A stretch of 64,000 nucleotides of DNA from Edwardsiella piscicida (GCF_001896205.1 NZ_MPNU01000001.1:1853200-1917199); one strand, 5' to 3'. Counted from the first letter of the stretch, positions 9,801 through 17,268 are shown. Notes: generated by a model from the letters alone, not told the origin. Made by a program: numbers and translations.

Positions 9801-12800
9801 AGGCATGAGGCTCGGCGAACTGTACGACGCCGTGGACGCAATTTCCGATGGTATTCGCCATGGCCATCGTCAGCAACAGATCTTCCCTGCGAATGATCAG
9901 GCCCAGTTTACGCGGGAGGAGGCTGACGTTGCAGACGGGCGGATGATGCCGCTTCCGGCTCAGCGCCCGCCTTGGCCCGCCGATTTTCCCGATGTGGTGC
10001 TGCATGCTCGGCTGGGGGATGCAACGGCGCACCCTGACTATGCGGCGGCAAAAGGCGGGGATGAATTTGCCGCTCGGCGCCTAGTCTCGGACGTATTGAA
10101 TAAGGCCGCGATAGATAACATTCGGAGAATTATTGATAGCCGTAAAGTGTTGCTGACCGCCGTTCATGCCGAGGAGGCGAGCGGGCGCAATAAAATTCCA
10201 CAAGCGATGGCGGATATGTTGGGGCATATTTTGCACCAACACGTTGATGACAACATTGTGCAAGCCATGCGGGTGGGGCGCAGTGGACTGGATGGCTTTG
10301 GCCGCCTGGCCAATCAGCCCGGCTTCGCCGGCGAGGTGCGGCGCGATGTGCCCTATTTCATCTTGGACGATACCCTGACGCAAGGGGGCACCTTGGCCGG
10401 GCTGCGGGGGTATATCGAGGCGCAGGGGGGACAGGTGATCGGCGCCTCGGCGTTGACGGGGAAAAAGTATTCAGCAAAAATGGCGCTATCGGCCGCGACG
10501 CTGGCGCGCCTGCGCACCCATTTAGGAGGGAGCAACCTTGAAAACTGGTGGAAGCAACAATTTGGCTACGGCTTCAGCGGACTCACCGAGTCTGAAGCCA
10601 ACTACCTCCTTCGCGCCGGGGACGCTGACGCCATCCGAGATCGCCTCCTTGCAGCGCGACAAACGGGAGACGCATCTGCGCAATCAGAGCGCCCTGAAGG
10701 AGATGGATCTCTCCCACCTGATGTAACCCACCGCGCCGCGCAAAACGCCTCCCCCCACGGAGGCGTTTCTGTTTTGGGCGACGGCAACCGACTGACGGAG
10801 ACGGGGCACAGCCCAGAAGTCGCCAGCGGGAATAACCCGATCCCACAGATTAATGCCATCGTGCGGGGCGTCCTGCGCAAGCTGAATGCGCCATCGCTGC
10901 AGGTGCGGGTCGTGCAGACACAGAAAGAGGCCGAGCCCTTAGCCGGTGAACCGCTGGCGCAGTACGGTAAGGTTCACGCCTTCTACCGCCCGCAGTCGCA
11001 GGAAATCGTGCTGATCGCCGACAATCTCCCGACGCCGCGCATGGTGCGGGAAAAGCTGCGCCATGAAGTGATCCATCACGCCTTAGAGCAGGTGATTACG
11101 CCCGAGGAGTACCAACGCATCATTGACCGGGTGATGGAGACCCGCGCCAGCCGAGATGCGGTTATCCAACAGATTTGGCGCCGAATCGATGCCGCCTATG
11201 GACAGGAGCCGGTCGCGGTACAGGCCGGGGAGTTTCTGGCCCACATGGCAGAAAAACAGATGCCGGGCCGCTTTAGCGCGCTGTGGGATCGGGTCGTCTC
11301 GCTGATTAAAACGCTCCTTAACCGCATCGGGTTGTTGCCCACGGTCGATGCCGAGAATCGCATCTATCTACGGGATACCTTACGCACCCTGGGGCAGCGG
11401 CTACGCCAAGGATTCCCAGCAAGCGGTAGTGATGGTTCGGTACGTTATCGGCGGGAAAAAGAAGCCCCCGGTAACCCTCTGCACAGTGGGCTTCAATTGC
11501 CCAAAGGGGAGCATTCTTACCCGGAGCCGTCGGCAAGGGATCAGCCCGATAGGTCGGACACGCATCCTTCACCTGAGCCAACGATACGTTCCGCTGAGGA
11601 TGTGCGCAATAGTCAGGCCCGTTACTCGCGAGAGGGCACCGCCCTTGAGCAGACGATACGGCGCAAAATGGGGTTAGAGCCGGAGCGCGGCTGGGGCGAT
11701 AAGGCGCACGATGTCTATCGCGATTGGACAGCGCAGAGCCCGTCGGCGCGTAAGGGATGGCTGCGTGATCTGGGGCGGCGGCTGAATACCGCCACCTTCG
11801 ACGGTCTGGCGCCGATCAAGTATGCCGAGGAGAGCCAAGGCAAAGCGGAGGCGGCCAGTTCGGCCTATATTGCCGCCCGCCTGGCCGCCGGCGCCAATAC
11901 GGTGATGGCGGCGACGCTGGAGCATGGCCTGCCGGTCTACAACCCGCAGAGCGGCGTCATTGAACGCAAGGCGGGCAGCGGCAAATCGGATGCGCTGCTG
12001 GGGATCTTGGATGCGCTGGGGAAACACCGCGAGGACTTCTTTATTTGGATCGCCGGGCATCGCTCCGAACGCCTGATGCAAGAGGGGCGAGAGAAGCTGT
12101 TCAGCACCGATGAAATTCGCCATATGAAGGCGCGGGATCGCGGCAAGGAGACGCTCTTTGCCCGGCAGAAGGTGAAGTATGACGCGCTGGTTAAATCCCT
12201 GCTGGACTTACAGCAGGCCACCGGGCTCATCTCTCCCGAGCGCCGTGCCACGTGGGAGGATGCGTGGTATTTACCCTATTTCCGCCAGACGGAGGATGGG
12301 CGTGTCGTGGGCCCTTGGTCTACCCGCGGGATAGCCAACCAGCGCAGCACGGTGCGGCGCCTGAAAGGGAGCGAACAGGCGATTAACGATCCGGTCGAGA
12401 ATCTGGTGAACTACGCCGCGCGCGCCATCGATGCAGCGATGAAGAACGAGGCGATGCGCCGGATGGTGGTCAATCTGGCGGATAGCGGGGTGATTGAGAC
12501 GATCGAGAAGCCCAATCGCATCGATTACCAGCGTCTGGGCAAACGCCAAGGCGTTGCCAAAGTCTATCTAGAGGGTGAGGAGCAGCTGGTCGAGGTGAGC
12601 GATCCGGCATTATTCCGGGCCATCACCATGATGGATGTGGAGCGCAGTAATGCCCTGTTTATGCGGGCCGCGCGTCAGGCCAAACGCATTCTGACCATCG
12701 GCACCACCAGTATGCCGGATTTTATCATCCGTAACTTTATGCGCGACTCGCTGCATTCCTGGGCCATCAATCAGGATGGGGTGCGTGCGGTCACCAGCGC

Positions 12801-14217
12801 CTGGGGCGGGCTGAAAAAAGCCTATCGCCAGGATGATACGCTGATCGAGATGATGTTCGCCGGCGCCACCTTTGGCGGCGGCTATGCCAATGCCTATGAT
12901 CCGGCCAGTACCGCGCAGAGCATGCGGGCTATCCTGCGCCGCAAGGGCTACAGCGACAGCCAGGTGCGCCGGTTTGAATCCAGCATTCTCCGCGATGGAC
13001 AGGACGCACTGCGTCGGTTAGGCGGAGTCTGGTCGCGCTATCGCCACCTGAGCGAGGCGGCAGAGAATGCCAACCGCGTCGCGACGTATCAGGCGGCGTT
13101 AACGGCGGGTAAGGGCAGCGCGCAGGCGGCCTTTGAGGCGCGCGACCTGATGGACTTCAGTATGCAGGGGGCGGCAAAGAGCATGATCGCGCTGACGGAC
13201 ATGCTGCCCTTCTTCAACGCCCGTATGCAGGGGGTGGGCAAGTTGGCGCGCGCGGTGAAAGCTAACCCGCAGGCGGTGGTGACGCGGGGCGGTCTGATCG
13301 CCGCCGCCTCCGTGGCGCTGCTGGCGGCCAACTGGGATGACGAGCGCTATGAGGCGTTGCCAGACTGGGACAAGGATATCTACTGGCATTTTTTCATCGG
13401 CGATCAGCACTTCCGCCTGCCGAAGCCGTTCGAAATTGGGCTGATGTTCGCGACGCTGCCGGAGCGGATGATCCGCGCCATCGGCGGAAAAGAGAGCGGG
13501 AAAAAATTCGCCAAGCTGGTGGCGCATAATTTCATGGAGCAGCTGGCGTTTAACCCGATCCCGCAGATCGCGCTGCCGCTGGCCGAGAACCTGGTGAACT
13601 ACGACTTCTTCAGCGGTAACCCTATCGAGGGGATGGCGGACGCGAACCTGCTGGCCGGTGCCCGCTATGATCAGCGTACCAGCCTGCTGGCGCGCCAGGT
13701 CGGTGAACAGCTTGGCTGGTCACCGAAAAAGATAGATCACCTGATCACCGGCTATACCGGCACCCTGGGCGCCTACGTGCTGGGGGCGATGGATATCGTG
13801 CTGCGGGGGATGGGCGAGTACGGCGAGCGCCCGGCGCTGCGGCTGGATGAGCTGCCGGTGATCAGGTCGTTTCTGCGGGGGGCAGCACCGGCTAAATCGA
13901 CCCAGTACAGCGACGATTTCTACCGCATGATGCAGCAGGCGAATCAGGTTTATGGCACGGTTCAGCGCTGGAAACGAGAGCACCGCATTCAGGATAGCCG
14001 AGCGCTGAGCGTGGAGAAGCGCGGGGTATTGGCCAGCCGGCGCCGGCTCAACCGGACGCAGCGGGAGGTGCGCCAGCTGAACAGCCAGATCCAGCTGGTG
14101 CAGCTGCACACCAGCCTCAGCGCCGAGGAAAAGCGTCAGCGCATCGACAGGCTACTGGCGCGCCGCAACCGCATCGTGCAGCAGGCGGTGATGCGGGTGA
14201 ACCGGTGGTTTGATTGA
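6853..14217 (+). CDS. Giant phage polyvalent protein (two metallopeptidase motifs, phosphoribosyltransferase motif), 2454 aa
   Basis: GTG start preceded by AGGAGG at 6841-6846 with 6-base spacing. The N-terminal part (about 60-360) has amphipathic and hydrophobic helices. A metallopeptidase-like domain carries HEILGHFG at residues 887-894. A phosphoribosyltransferase-like domain (about 1040-1270) has the PRPP-loop signature YFILDDTLTQGGT at 1168-1180. A second peptidase-like domain carries RHEVIHHA, with the HExxH at 1404-1408. The long helical C-terminal region (about 1600-2330) resembles the conserved LPD38-type end of phage and conjugative polyvalent proteins, which are thought to travel with DNA into the new host and act on host targets. 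Activities here are inferred from motifs only. Linkers rich in Pro, Glu, Gln and Ala separate the modules. Two nested frames, 9263-9610 and 10538-10726, lie inside. Confidence 0.75.
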   Translation: MANAPQDLRPEQQRSAAERQSLNIQRPDEGLSAYWDSYDPQKYAGFSDALEEDSGTLFSDTGNLLLSGAVSTAASLREVARKAMPDSVVSVATDLLANQVPGFDEATFWRDAQQKAVGRLSADMQQARDKTFWESGQGFGEAWGDPRSYFAGAVESLPGMVVSMIPAMRLAKLTYSAKVAQGVAAREAAASAARVARLTGSISEGVLAGGASSRAVKEAIYALPDDVLQHSEAAQNLLASGMSVEAIRRALAEDASTKAFLMSGVATGLFGGQGDTVLAKIMTGQLKQGIVKRIAKGAVAEGILEEMPQSALSQMAENYALQTADPQRPLSEAVMNQALGGVAIGGVMGGTLAGASRPGRWQAPSDAPQAEDAPQAENDNTTADAAAEAAEAQTPEAYQRYQTQFAPLDRDALLQHYVDADLSEAPDAAEKKRAAHERLQALEHDDEVKAAALQLRRLPRRDLLAQYHTLNEKATRTAAEQLQWEAARQILGQRIATATPRPAEDASSGKGEEQANPEREALRTWQAAPLPKADISTGAGLPEYMTGEGRALGGTSDPFRARAPDDEEKTVDLSLQPAYLRQDPRIQGFAEDSPLQQALSQPGAPSATALVQAQIRRGEQGLTPDEWETQLQAEDSRQQRAPRLPAPGDISLGRGFPMPGPVVRVDDRPTGPGPAFSAGVRTVLRPDEAVLPVSAQRATQSSTAPAPTPAAEVSPMSMASQASGLPLHVAPPDNKGEHVEQAIPASTEIAPEPRPKTFYSHQPDRPSGSLSFERVSQIVQDFEQAYKGNIPIEIRVYRRQEDAYGPQATRENGGRIAGAFHGGTGGRTVSRYPDANNALRTTAGAPHGGGGQVSGDPRTDNVTRPSFVLVNAASIRDEADARRTLRHEILGHFGLNTFTPADKRQIFDAIMAAQGESALAPFWARVRRRYADKSGSIQAEEVFALAAEQERKERGARSGRRIIPARVLHAVQSGLRRAGLVTGGMRLGELYDAVDAISDGIRHGHRQQQIFPANDQAQFTREEADVADGRMMPLPAQRPPWPADFPDVVLHARLGDATAHPDYAAAKGGDEFAARRLVSDVLNKAAIDNIRRIIDSRKVLLTAVHAEEASGRNKIPQAMADMLGHILHQHVDDNIVQAMRVGRSGLDGFGRLANQPGFAGEVRRDVPYFILDDTLTQGGTLAGLRGYIEAQGGQVIGASALTGKKYSAKMALSAATLARLRTHLGGSNLENWWKQQFGYGFSGLTESEANYLLRAGDADAIRDRLLAARQTGDASAQSERPEGDGSLPPDVTHRAAQNASPHGGVSVLGDGNRLTETGHSPEVASGNNPIPQINAIVRGVLRKLNAPSLQVRVVQTQKEAEPLAGEPLAQYGKVHAFYRPQSQEIVLIADNLPTPRMVREKLRHEVIHHALEQVITPEEYQRIIDRVMETRASRDAVIQQIWRRIDAAYGQEPVAVQAGEFLAHMAEKQMPGRFSALWDRVVSLIKTLLNRIGLLPTVDAENRIYLRDTLRTLGQRLRQGFPASGSDGSVRYRREKEAPGNPLHSGLQLPKGEHSYPEPSARDQPDRSDTHPSPEPTIRSAEDVRNSQARYSREGTALEQTIRRKMGLEPERGWGDKAHDVYRDWTAQSPSARKGWLRDLGRRLNTATFDGLAPIKYAEESQGKAEAASSAYIAARLAAGANTVMAATLEHGLPVYNPQSGVIERKAGSGKSDALLGILDALGKHREDFFIWIAGHRSERLMQEGREKLFSTDEIRHMKARDRGKETLFARQKVKYDALVKSLLDLQQATGLISPERRATWEDAWYLPYFRQTEDGRVVGPWSTRGIANQRSTVRRLKGSEQAINDPVENLVNYAARAIDAAMKNEAMRRMVVNLADSGVIETIEKPNRIDYQRLGKRQGVAKVYLEGEEQLVEVSDPALFRAITMMDVERSNALFMRAARQAKRILTIGTTSMPDFIIRNFMRDSLHSWAINQDGVRAVTSAWGGLKKAYRQDDTLIEMMFAGATFGGGYANAYDPASTAQSMRAILRRKGYSDSQVRRFESSILRDGQDALRRLGGVWSRYRHLSEAAENANRVATYQAALTAGKGSAQAAFEARDLMDFSMQGAAKSMIALTDMLPFFNARMQGVGKLARAVKANPQAVVTRGGLIAAASVALLAANWDDERYEALPDWDKDIYWHFFIGDQHFRLPKPFEIGLMFATLPERMIRAIGGKESGKKFAKLVAHNFMEQLAFNPIPQIALPLAENLVNYDFFSGNPIEGMADANLLAGARYDQRTSLLARQVGEQLGWSPKKIDHLITGYTGTLGAYVLGAMDIVLRGMGEYGERPALRLDELPVIRSFLRGAAPAKSTQYSDDFYRMMQQANQVYGTVQRWKREHRIQDSRALSVEKRGVLASRRRLNRTQREVRQLNSQIQLVQLHTSLSAEEKRQRIDRLLARRNRIVQQAVMRVNRWFD
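9263..9610 (+). CDS. Nested ORF in +1 frame inside the polyvalent gene, 115 aa
   Basis: ATG at 9263 has a perfect AGGAGG at 9251-9256 with 6-base spacing; a second ATG at 9257 is too close to be the start. The frame, +1 to the host gene, runs 115 codons to TAG. Its first half holds two copies of a motif, PAPSTEGQEEGQYLDIPMRIT and PAPPTEGEGKYLEIPELIT. Codons for P, G, E, G, L and P differ between copies only at third positions of this frame, and D/E is a conservative change. In the host frame nearly every difference alters the amino acid. This argues that the nested frame was translated and selected at some stage. The basic C-terminal half overlaps the sequence for the HEILGHFG peptidase motif. 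No family is recognised. Confidence 0.4.
   Translation: MDHKPPEKTADVLPAPSTEGQEEGQYLDIPMRITRFEPPPAPPTEGEGKYLEIPELITLRDPPLYWSTRLASETKPMQDAPCDTKSSATSASTPLRQRIKDRFLTRLWRRKERVR
9311..9448 (+). repeat. Imperfect tandem duplication within the polyvalent gene
   Basis: Two adjacent copies of about 65-70 bases start with CCGGCGCC and share CACGGAGGG, AGTATCT and ATAACG at matching positions; the second lacks 6 bases. In the host protein they give a Gly-rich segment between GRIAGAFH and the FVLVNAAS strand that leads into the HExxH motif. This looks like an insertion in the loop before the catalytic helix. Boundaries are approximate. Confidence 0.65.
10538..10726 (+). CDS. Nested ORF in +1 frame with own RBS and terminator, 62 aa
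   Basis: A TTG start at 10538 has a perfect AGGAGG at 10524-10529 with 8-base spacing. The frame, +1 to the host gene, runs 62 codons (MKTGGSNNLATASADSP..., ending SALKEMDLSHLM) to TAA at 10724, and a perfect intrinsic terminator begins 17 bases later. The C-terminal half is hydrophilic and helical (LTPSEIASLQRDKRETHL), like a genuine small protein end. It overlaps the last part of the phosphoribosyltransferase-like domain. Together these suggest a former or still active small gene that overlapped a free-standing phosphoribosyltransferase gene before fusion into the giant ORF. Function unknown. Confidence 0.45.
   Translation: MKTGGSNNLATASADSPSLKPTTSFAPGTLTPSEIASLQRDKRETHLRNQSALKEMDLSHLM
10743..10775 (+). 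terminator. Intrinsic terminator inside the polyvalent coding sequence
   Basis: A perfect 10-bp stem AAACGCCTCC/GGAGGCGTTT with a 6-base loop is followed by CTGTTTT. It stands in the middle of a 7.4-kb open frame, directly after the stop of the nested 62-residue ORF. If active on naked transcript it would end messages entering from upstream; tightly coupled translation of the long gene would be expected to suppress it. Confidence 0.75.
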
Positions 14218-14232
14218 CCTCTCCCCGTGGTT

Positions 14233-14408
14233 CTATAATCCTACCCACGTAACCGGTGCCAGGGTGAAACTGGCAAAACGGCGCAGATGGGCTACGATTA
14301 TAGAGCAAGGCACTCAATGCCTGCATAATGCCAACTTTTAGCGCACGGCTCTCCAAAAGAGCCATTCCCCTAGACCTGACACAGGAATCGTGTTAGGTCT
14401 TTTTTTAT
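14233..14408 (+). ncRNA. Candidate structured phage RNA with terminator
   Basis: Directly after the polyvalent gene the + strand folds into an ordered series of stems. CTATAATC (14233-14240) pairs with GATTATAG (14296-14303), closing a branched element that contains CCCA/TGGG and the hairpin GCCAG-GGTGAAA-CTGGC (14258-14274). A hairpin AGGCA/TGCCT (14308-14322) and one GGCTCT/AGAGCC (14347-14363) follow, then the terminator. The layout recalls small antisense RNAs of phages and plasmids such as the C4 class, but I cannot assign a family from memory. TATAAT at 14234-14239 with TTGATT 18 bases upstream could instead be a promoter, in which case the first stem's left arm would not be transcribed. 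Confidence 0.5.
14372..14407 (+). terminator. Strong intrinsic terminator at the end of the phage block
   Basis: An 11-bp stem AGACCTGACAC/GTGTTAGGTCT (one G-U pair) with loop AGGAATC is followed by seven T residues, counting the last stem base. It closes the structured RNA element and marks the end of recognisable phage genes before an AT-rich stretch. Confidence 0.85.
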
Positions 14409-15427
14409 TTCAATATAATCATTGTATTACAAGCTCACCTTGGTTGTGCGTGTAATGACTCTTTTACCGTTAATTCCCCCAATATACTGACTAAACCTCT
14501 GATAATACACAGTCTAAATAAAAGCAAATCAGCAACGTCACTATTTTGTTTGATATCTTGTTATCGCGCGCCTATACCCAGCCTATATGTGGCCTGAGAG
14601 GTTCCAGATATAAAGCGTGATACGCTATCCTTCCCCCAAGAATGGGCGCTTCGCGAATATCACATCCCCCCAGTGCGCCACCGACTCTCCGCGGCTTTGC
14701 TTCACCCTGTTCAGACTGCGCGTCACGCAGCGCCAGATTCTCCGCCGCATCGGCGTCCATGGTATAGGGCGACGCTGTGGCGGCGGTAACCGCGATGAGG
14801 CTCGGACGCGTCATATCGGGTCTGATCGCGCGGGCGCAGGGGGGCGGGCGCAGGCGTGCGGCGGTATAGCTTCTCAGCCAGCGCGGATGGTCGGGGAAAA
14901 CAGGTTTGGCGGTGCGGATCGTCGCCGCGTGCGGATCGTCAATGGACCGCGGTTTCAGGCGGCGCTGCCCTGAGTCCAAACCCGCGGCGTAGGTGAGGTG
15001 GGGGTCAGCTGTTCCCGCGATTCCTAGGGAGGGGCTTGGGCGCGCGCTATTCCGCTGACGATGGCTCGTCTACTCGCACTATCTCGGTGATCTGCACGGT
15101 GCGCGCCGGCGTTAGCGTCGCTCAGCTCAGCTTGGCTCAGCTCAGCCGTCGCCGGGCGGCACGGTTATTCAGCGCCCGCGGCGTGCGTATCTCCCCTTTT
15201 TATACATCGTGAGGCTCGCCCGACCGGGCCCGGTTAGCGCTCGCAGCCCGGCTTCATTTTCGTCAGATCGGCGCGGTATTTCACTGCGGTTGATGTTGCA
15301 TGGTGTGTGATACGACACGGCGTCAGGAAAGGAGGCCATTGGGGGAGCGACGTCGCATCTCGTGGGAACGCGCGACTCCCCCCGCCGAAGCAGGGGATGA
15401 GGCCAAGGGTAATGCGGAAGAACAGGT
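14409..15427. other. About 1 kb without a confident gene
   Basis: The first 160 bases are clearly AT-richer than the surroundings. The next stretch holds overlapping frames on both strands (14572-14979 minus, 14617-14973 plus) with no recognisable protein or convincing ribosome site. A short array of GCTCA units lies at 15120-15146. The region is probably the decayed junction between phage and chromosome; no attachment-site duplication can be tested because the other phage end lies outside the window. Confidence 0.5.
15120..15146. repeat. Short GCTCA tandem array
   Basis: GCTCAGCTCAGC, then TTG, then GCTCAGCTCAGC: a pair of identical 12-base blocks made of five-base units. It stands in the gene-free region upstream of the Ail/Lom gene. 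No function is evident; it may be replication slippage. Confidence 0.6.
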
Positions 15428-15985
15428 ATGAAAAAACAGATCGCTGGACTGGTATTGGGCGCGGTGGGGATCCTGACTGCGCAGGTGGCGCAGGCCGGGA
15501 GCAGTACGCTGTCGCTGGGCTATGCGCAGAGTAAGGTACAAAATTTTAAAAACATGCCCGGCGTGAATCTGCAGTATCGCTATGAGTGGGACTCCGCGCT
15601 GAGCGTGATGGCATCGCTGAGCGTGTTGCAAAATGATGTGGATTCGACGACCCACTGGTGGGGCGTCACCTCGCAGGATCACGTGAAGGCGCGCTATAAT
15701 TCTCTGCTGATAGGACCGGCCTGGCGGCTGAATGAGGCCGTCAGCCTGTATGCGGCGGCCGGAATGTCTCACAGCCAGATGGCGCGGGACTACGTCAGTA
15801 GCGCGGGGCAGGCGCCGATTCACTATGCCGATACGGTCAATGCCTTGGCCTATGGCGGCGGCGTACTGGTCAACCTGAGCGCGCACGTTACGGCGAACCT
15901 TGGCTATGAGGGGTCGCAAACTCGCGTGCAGGGGCAGCGTCGTCACGTGAATGGGGTTAACGTCGGTCTCGGCTACCGTTTTTAG
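15428..15985 (+). CDS. Ail/Lom/OmpX-family outer membrane protein, 185 aa
   Basis: A signal peptide (MKKQIAGLVLGAVGILTAQVAQA) precedes alternating polar/hydrophobic strands of an eight-stranded barrel: STLSLGYAQSKVQ at the start, NLQYRYEW, then the closing strands VTANLGYEGSQ and VNVGLGYRF, with the terminal Phe used for outer-membrane insertion. Length is typical of the family. Members include Ail of Yersinia (adhesion and serum resistance) and Lom of lambdoid phages. Its place just after a prophage tail fits a phage-borne conversion gene; the virulence role is family knowledge, not shown here. The start ATG directly follows an AGGTATG context (GGAAGAACAGGTATG). Confidence 0.85.
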   Translation: MKKQIAGLVLGAVGILTAQVAQAGSSTLSLGYAQSKVQNFKNMPGVNLQYRYEWDSALSVMASLSVLQNDVDSTTHWWGVTSQDHVKARYNSLLIGPAWRLNEAVSLYAAAGMSHSQMARDYVSSAGQAPIHYADTVNALAYGGGVLVNLSAHVTANLGYEGSQTRVQGQRRHVNGVNVGLGYRF

Positions 15986-16072
15986 GTTGGGCCGCAGGGC
16001 GTTCGCCGAGCGGCCGGTGTCTCACCGGCGATGTCCGCGCCGGGCGCCGTTTGAGATGCTAAGGAGAATAGA

Positions 16073-16432
16073 GTGAGACGCGTTTGTCGATGGTTTTCCC
16101 GCGCGCTGTTGCTGGCTTTGCCGGCGATGGCGGCCTATGCCGCGCCCCCGGAGGCGCTGCGATCGCCGCGCCCCGGCGTGCTGTGCGATCGCTACCTCTG
16201 CGCGGACAGTCAGGGAATTTCCCGAGCGCTTACGATGCAATACCTGGGGCGAGCGGCGACGCAGAGGCTCTTCGCGCAGGGCGATTTTGACCTGACCCAG
16301 TTTACCTTTGCCAACGGGATCTTCTGCGATACCCACGAGCGCCTGTGCCGAGCGGATCGTTACTACGGTCCTGACGGTAAGCACAGTGGCGCCGTGTCGG
16401 CAAAATATACGGCGCTGCTGTTTCCCCGCTGA
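16073..16432 (+). CDS. ycgJ: YcgJ-family periplasmic protein, 119 aa
   Basis: GTG start with AAGGAG at 16061-16066. A Sec signal peptide (RALLLALPAMAAYAA) precedes a small domain with four Cys (CDRYLCADSQGIS, then FANGIFCDTHERLCRADRYY), likely two disulfides in the periplasm. These motifs match the E. coli YcgJ family, of unknown function. A convergent PliG-like gene follows; in E. coli ycgJ also adjoins pliG (ycgK), which supports both assignments. Confidence 0.8.
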   Translation: MRRVCRWFSRALLLALPAMAAYAAPPEALRSPRPGVLCDRYLCADSQGISRALTMQYLGRAATQRLFAQGDFDLTQFTFANGIFCDTHERLCRADRYYGPDGKHSGAVSAKYTALLFPR

Positions 16433-16458
16433 GTTTATGCGGGGGGCTCGACAGCCGG

Positions 16459-17268
16459 TTATCCACCGCGGATGACGGCGTCGGGGACCTCATAGCGCTC
16501 ATGATCCGCGCGGATCAGGAACAGATCGCCCTCTTGATGCCAAGTAAAAGTCATATCGCCGTCGGCCTGGCTCAGATCGGCCGTTAACGGTTTACCGTGG
16601 GTGAAAAACAGGACCCGTTGCCGATGATCTGGCAGGGTGATAGTGACGGTGGCCTCACCCGGTGTGGTGCGGGTGACGCTAAAAGGGCACTGTCCCATCG
16701 GCTGACTGCGCTGCTGTGCGCAGGGTAGTTTGCCGCTGGCCGCGGTCGCCTTTGCTGCCTGCGCTGTCGCGGCACCCGCGATCGCGATCTTCAGGGTAAA
16801 GGGGTGCGCTGTGTTGGATTGCTTGGCAGCGCCCATCGGGTAGACCCGTACAGTGTATTGTCCTTTCATCGGTAGAATGCCTTGGTAGCTATCGCCATCC
16901 ATCGCGCCGTTAAAGAGCGCCTCACCTGTGCTACCGGGCGCCATCAGGTTGAAGTAGGTCGACGAAGCGCCGTTAAGCGTGATGCGAATATGCTGTCCGT
17001 TCGCGGCAATTAGCGTGTAATCCAGGACGTTTTCGCCTTTAATACGGCTTTTTATCGTCGCGTTGGATCCGCCTTTGGGAAATTGCACAACATGATGGGT
17101 GATGCCACTGACATCAGCTGCGGATAGGGCATACGTCGGCGCGAAGGCGCTGCAACCCAACAGACAACGTGCAAAAAGCGTGTGATGTTTGATGATCGGC
17201 CTCGGGATAGCGTGGAGGAGCGGCATAGCTAATGATAGTGTGGCGTCGATAAAAGTGATCTTACGCAA
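16459..17268 (-). CDS. PliG-like secreted protein with C-terminal extension, 269 aa
   Basis: A signal-peptide-like N-terminus is present, though the first 20-30 residues are unusual and a later start (MPLLHAIPRP) is possible. Residues about 55-160 have the pattern of inhibitors of g-type lysozyme: VQFPKGGSNATIKSRIKG, DYTLIAANGQHIRITL, YFNLMAPG, then GQYTVRVYPMG. Known PliG proteins are about 130 aa and protect periplasmic peptidoglycan from g-type lysozyme. A second part (about 190-269) with CPFSVTRTTPGEATVTITLPD is added here and is not explained by the PliG fold. Adjacency to ycgJ matches E. coli. Inhibitory activity is inferred. Confidence 0.65.
   Translation of the reverse strand: MRKITFIDATLSLAMPLLHAIPRPIIKHHTLFARCLLGCSAFAPTYALSAADVSGITHHVVQFPKGGSNATIKSRIKGENVLDYTLIAANGQHIRITLNGASSTYFNLMAPGSTGEALFNGAMDGDSYQGILPMKGQYTVRVYPMGAAKQSNTAHPFTLKIAIAGAATAQAAKATAASGKLPCAQQRSQPMGQCPFSVTRTTPGEATVTITLPDHRQRVLFFTHGKPLTADLSQADGDMTFTWHQEGDLFLIRADHERYEVPDAVIRGG

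Noticed and set aside
14572-14979. 135-codon minus-strand frame in the gene-poor region
   Set aside because: No family likeness and no ribosome site; an opposing plus frame of similar length covers the same bases, so neither is favoured. It may be remnant DNA.
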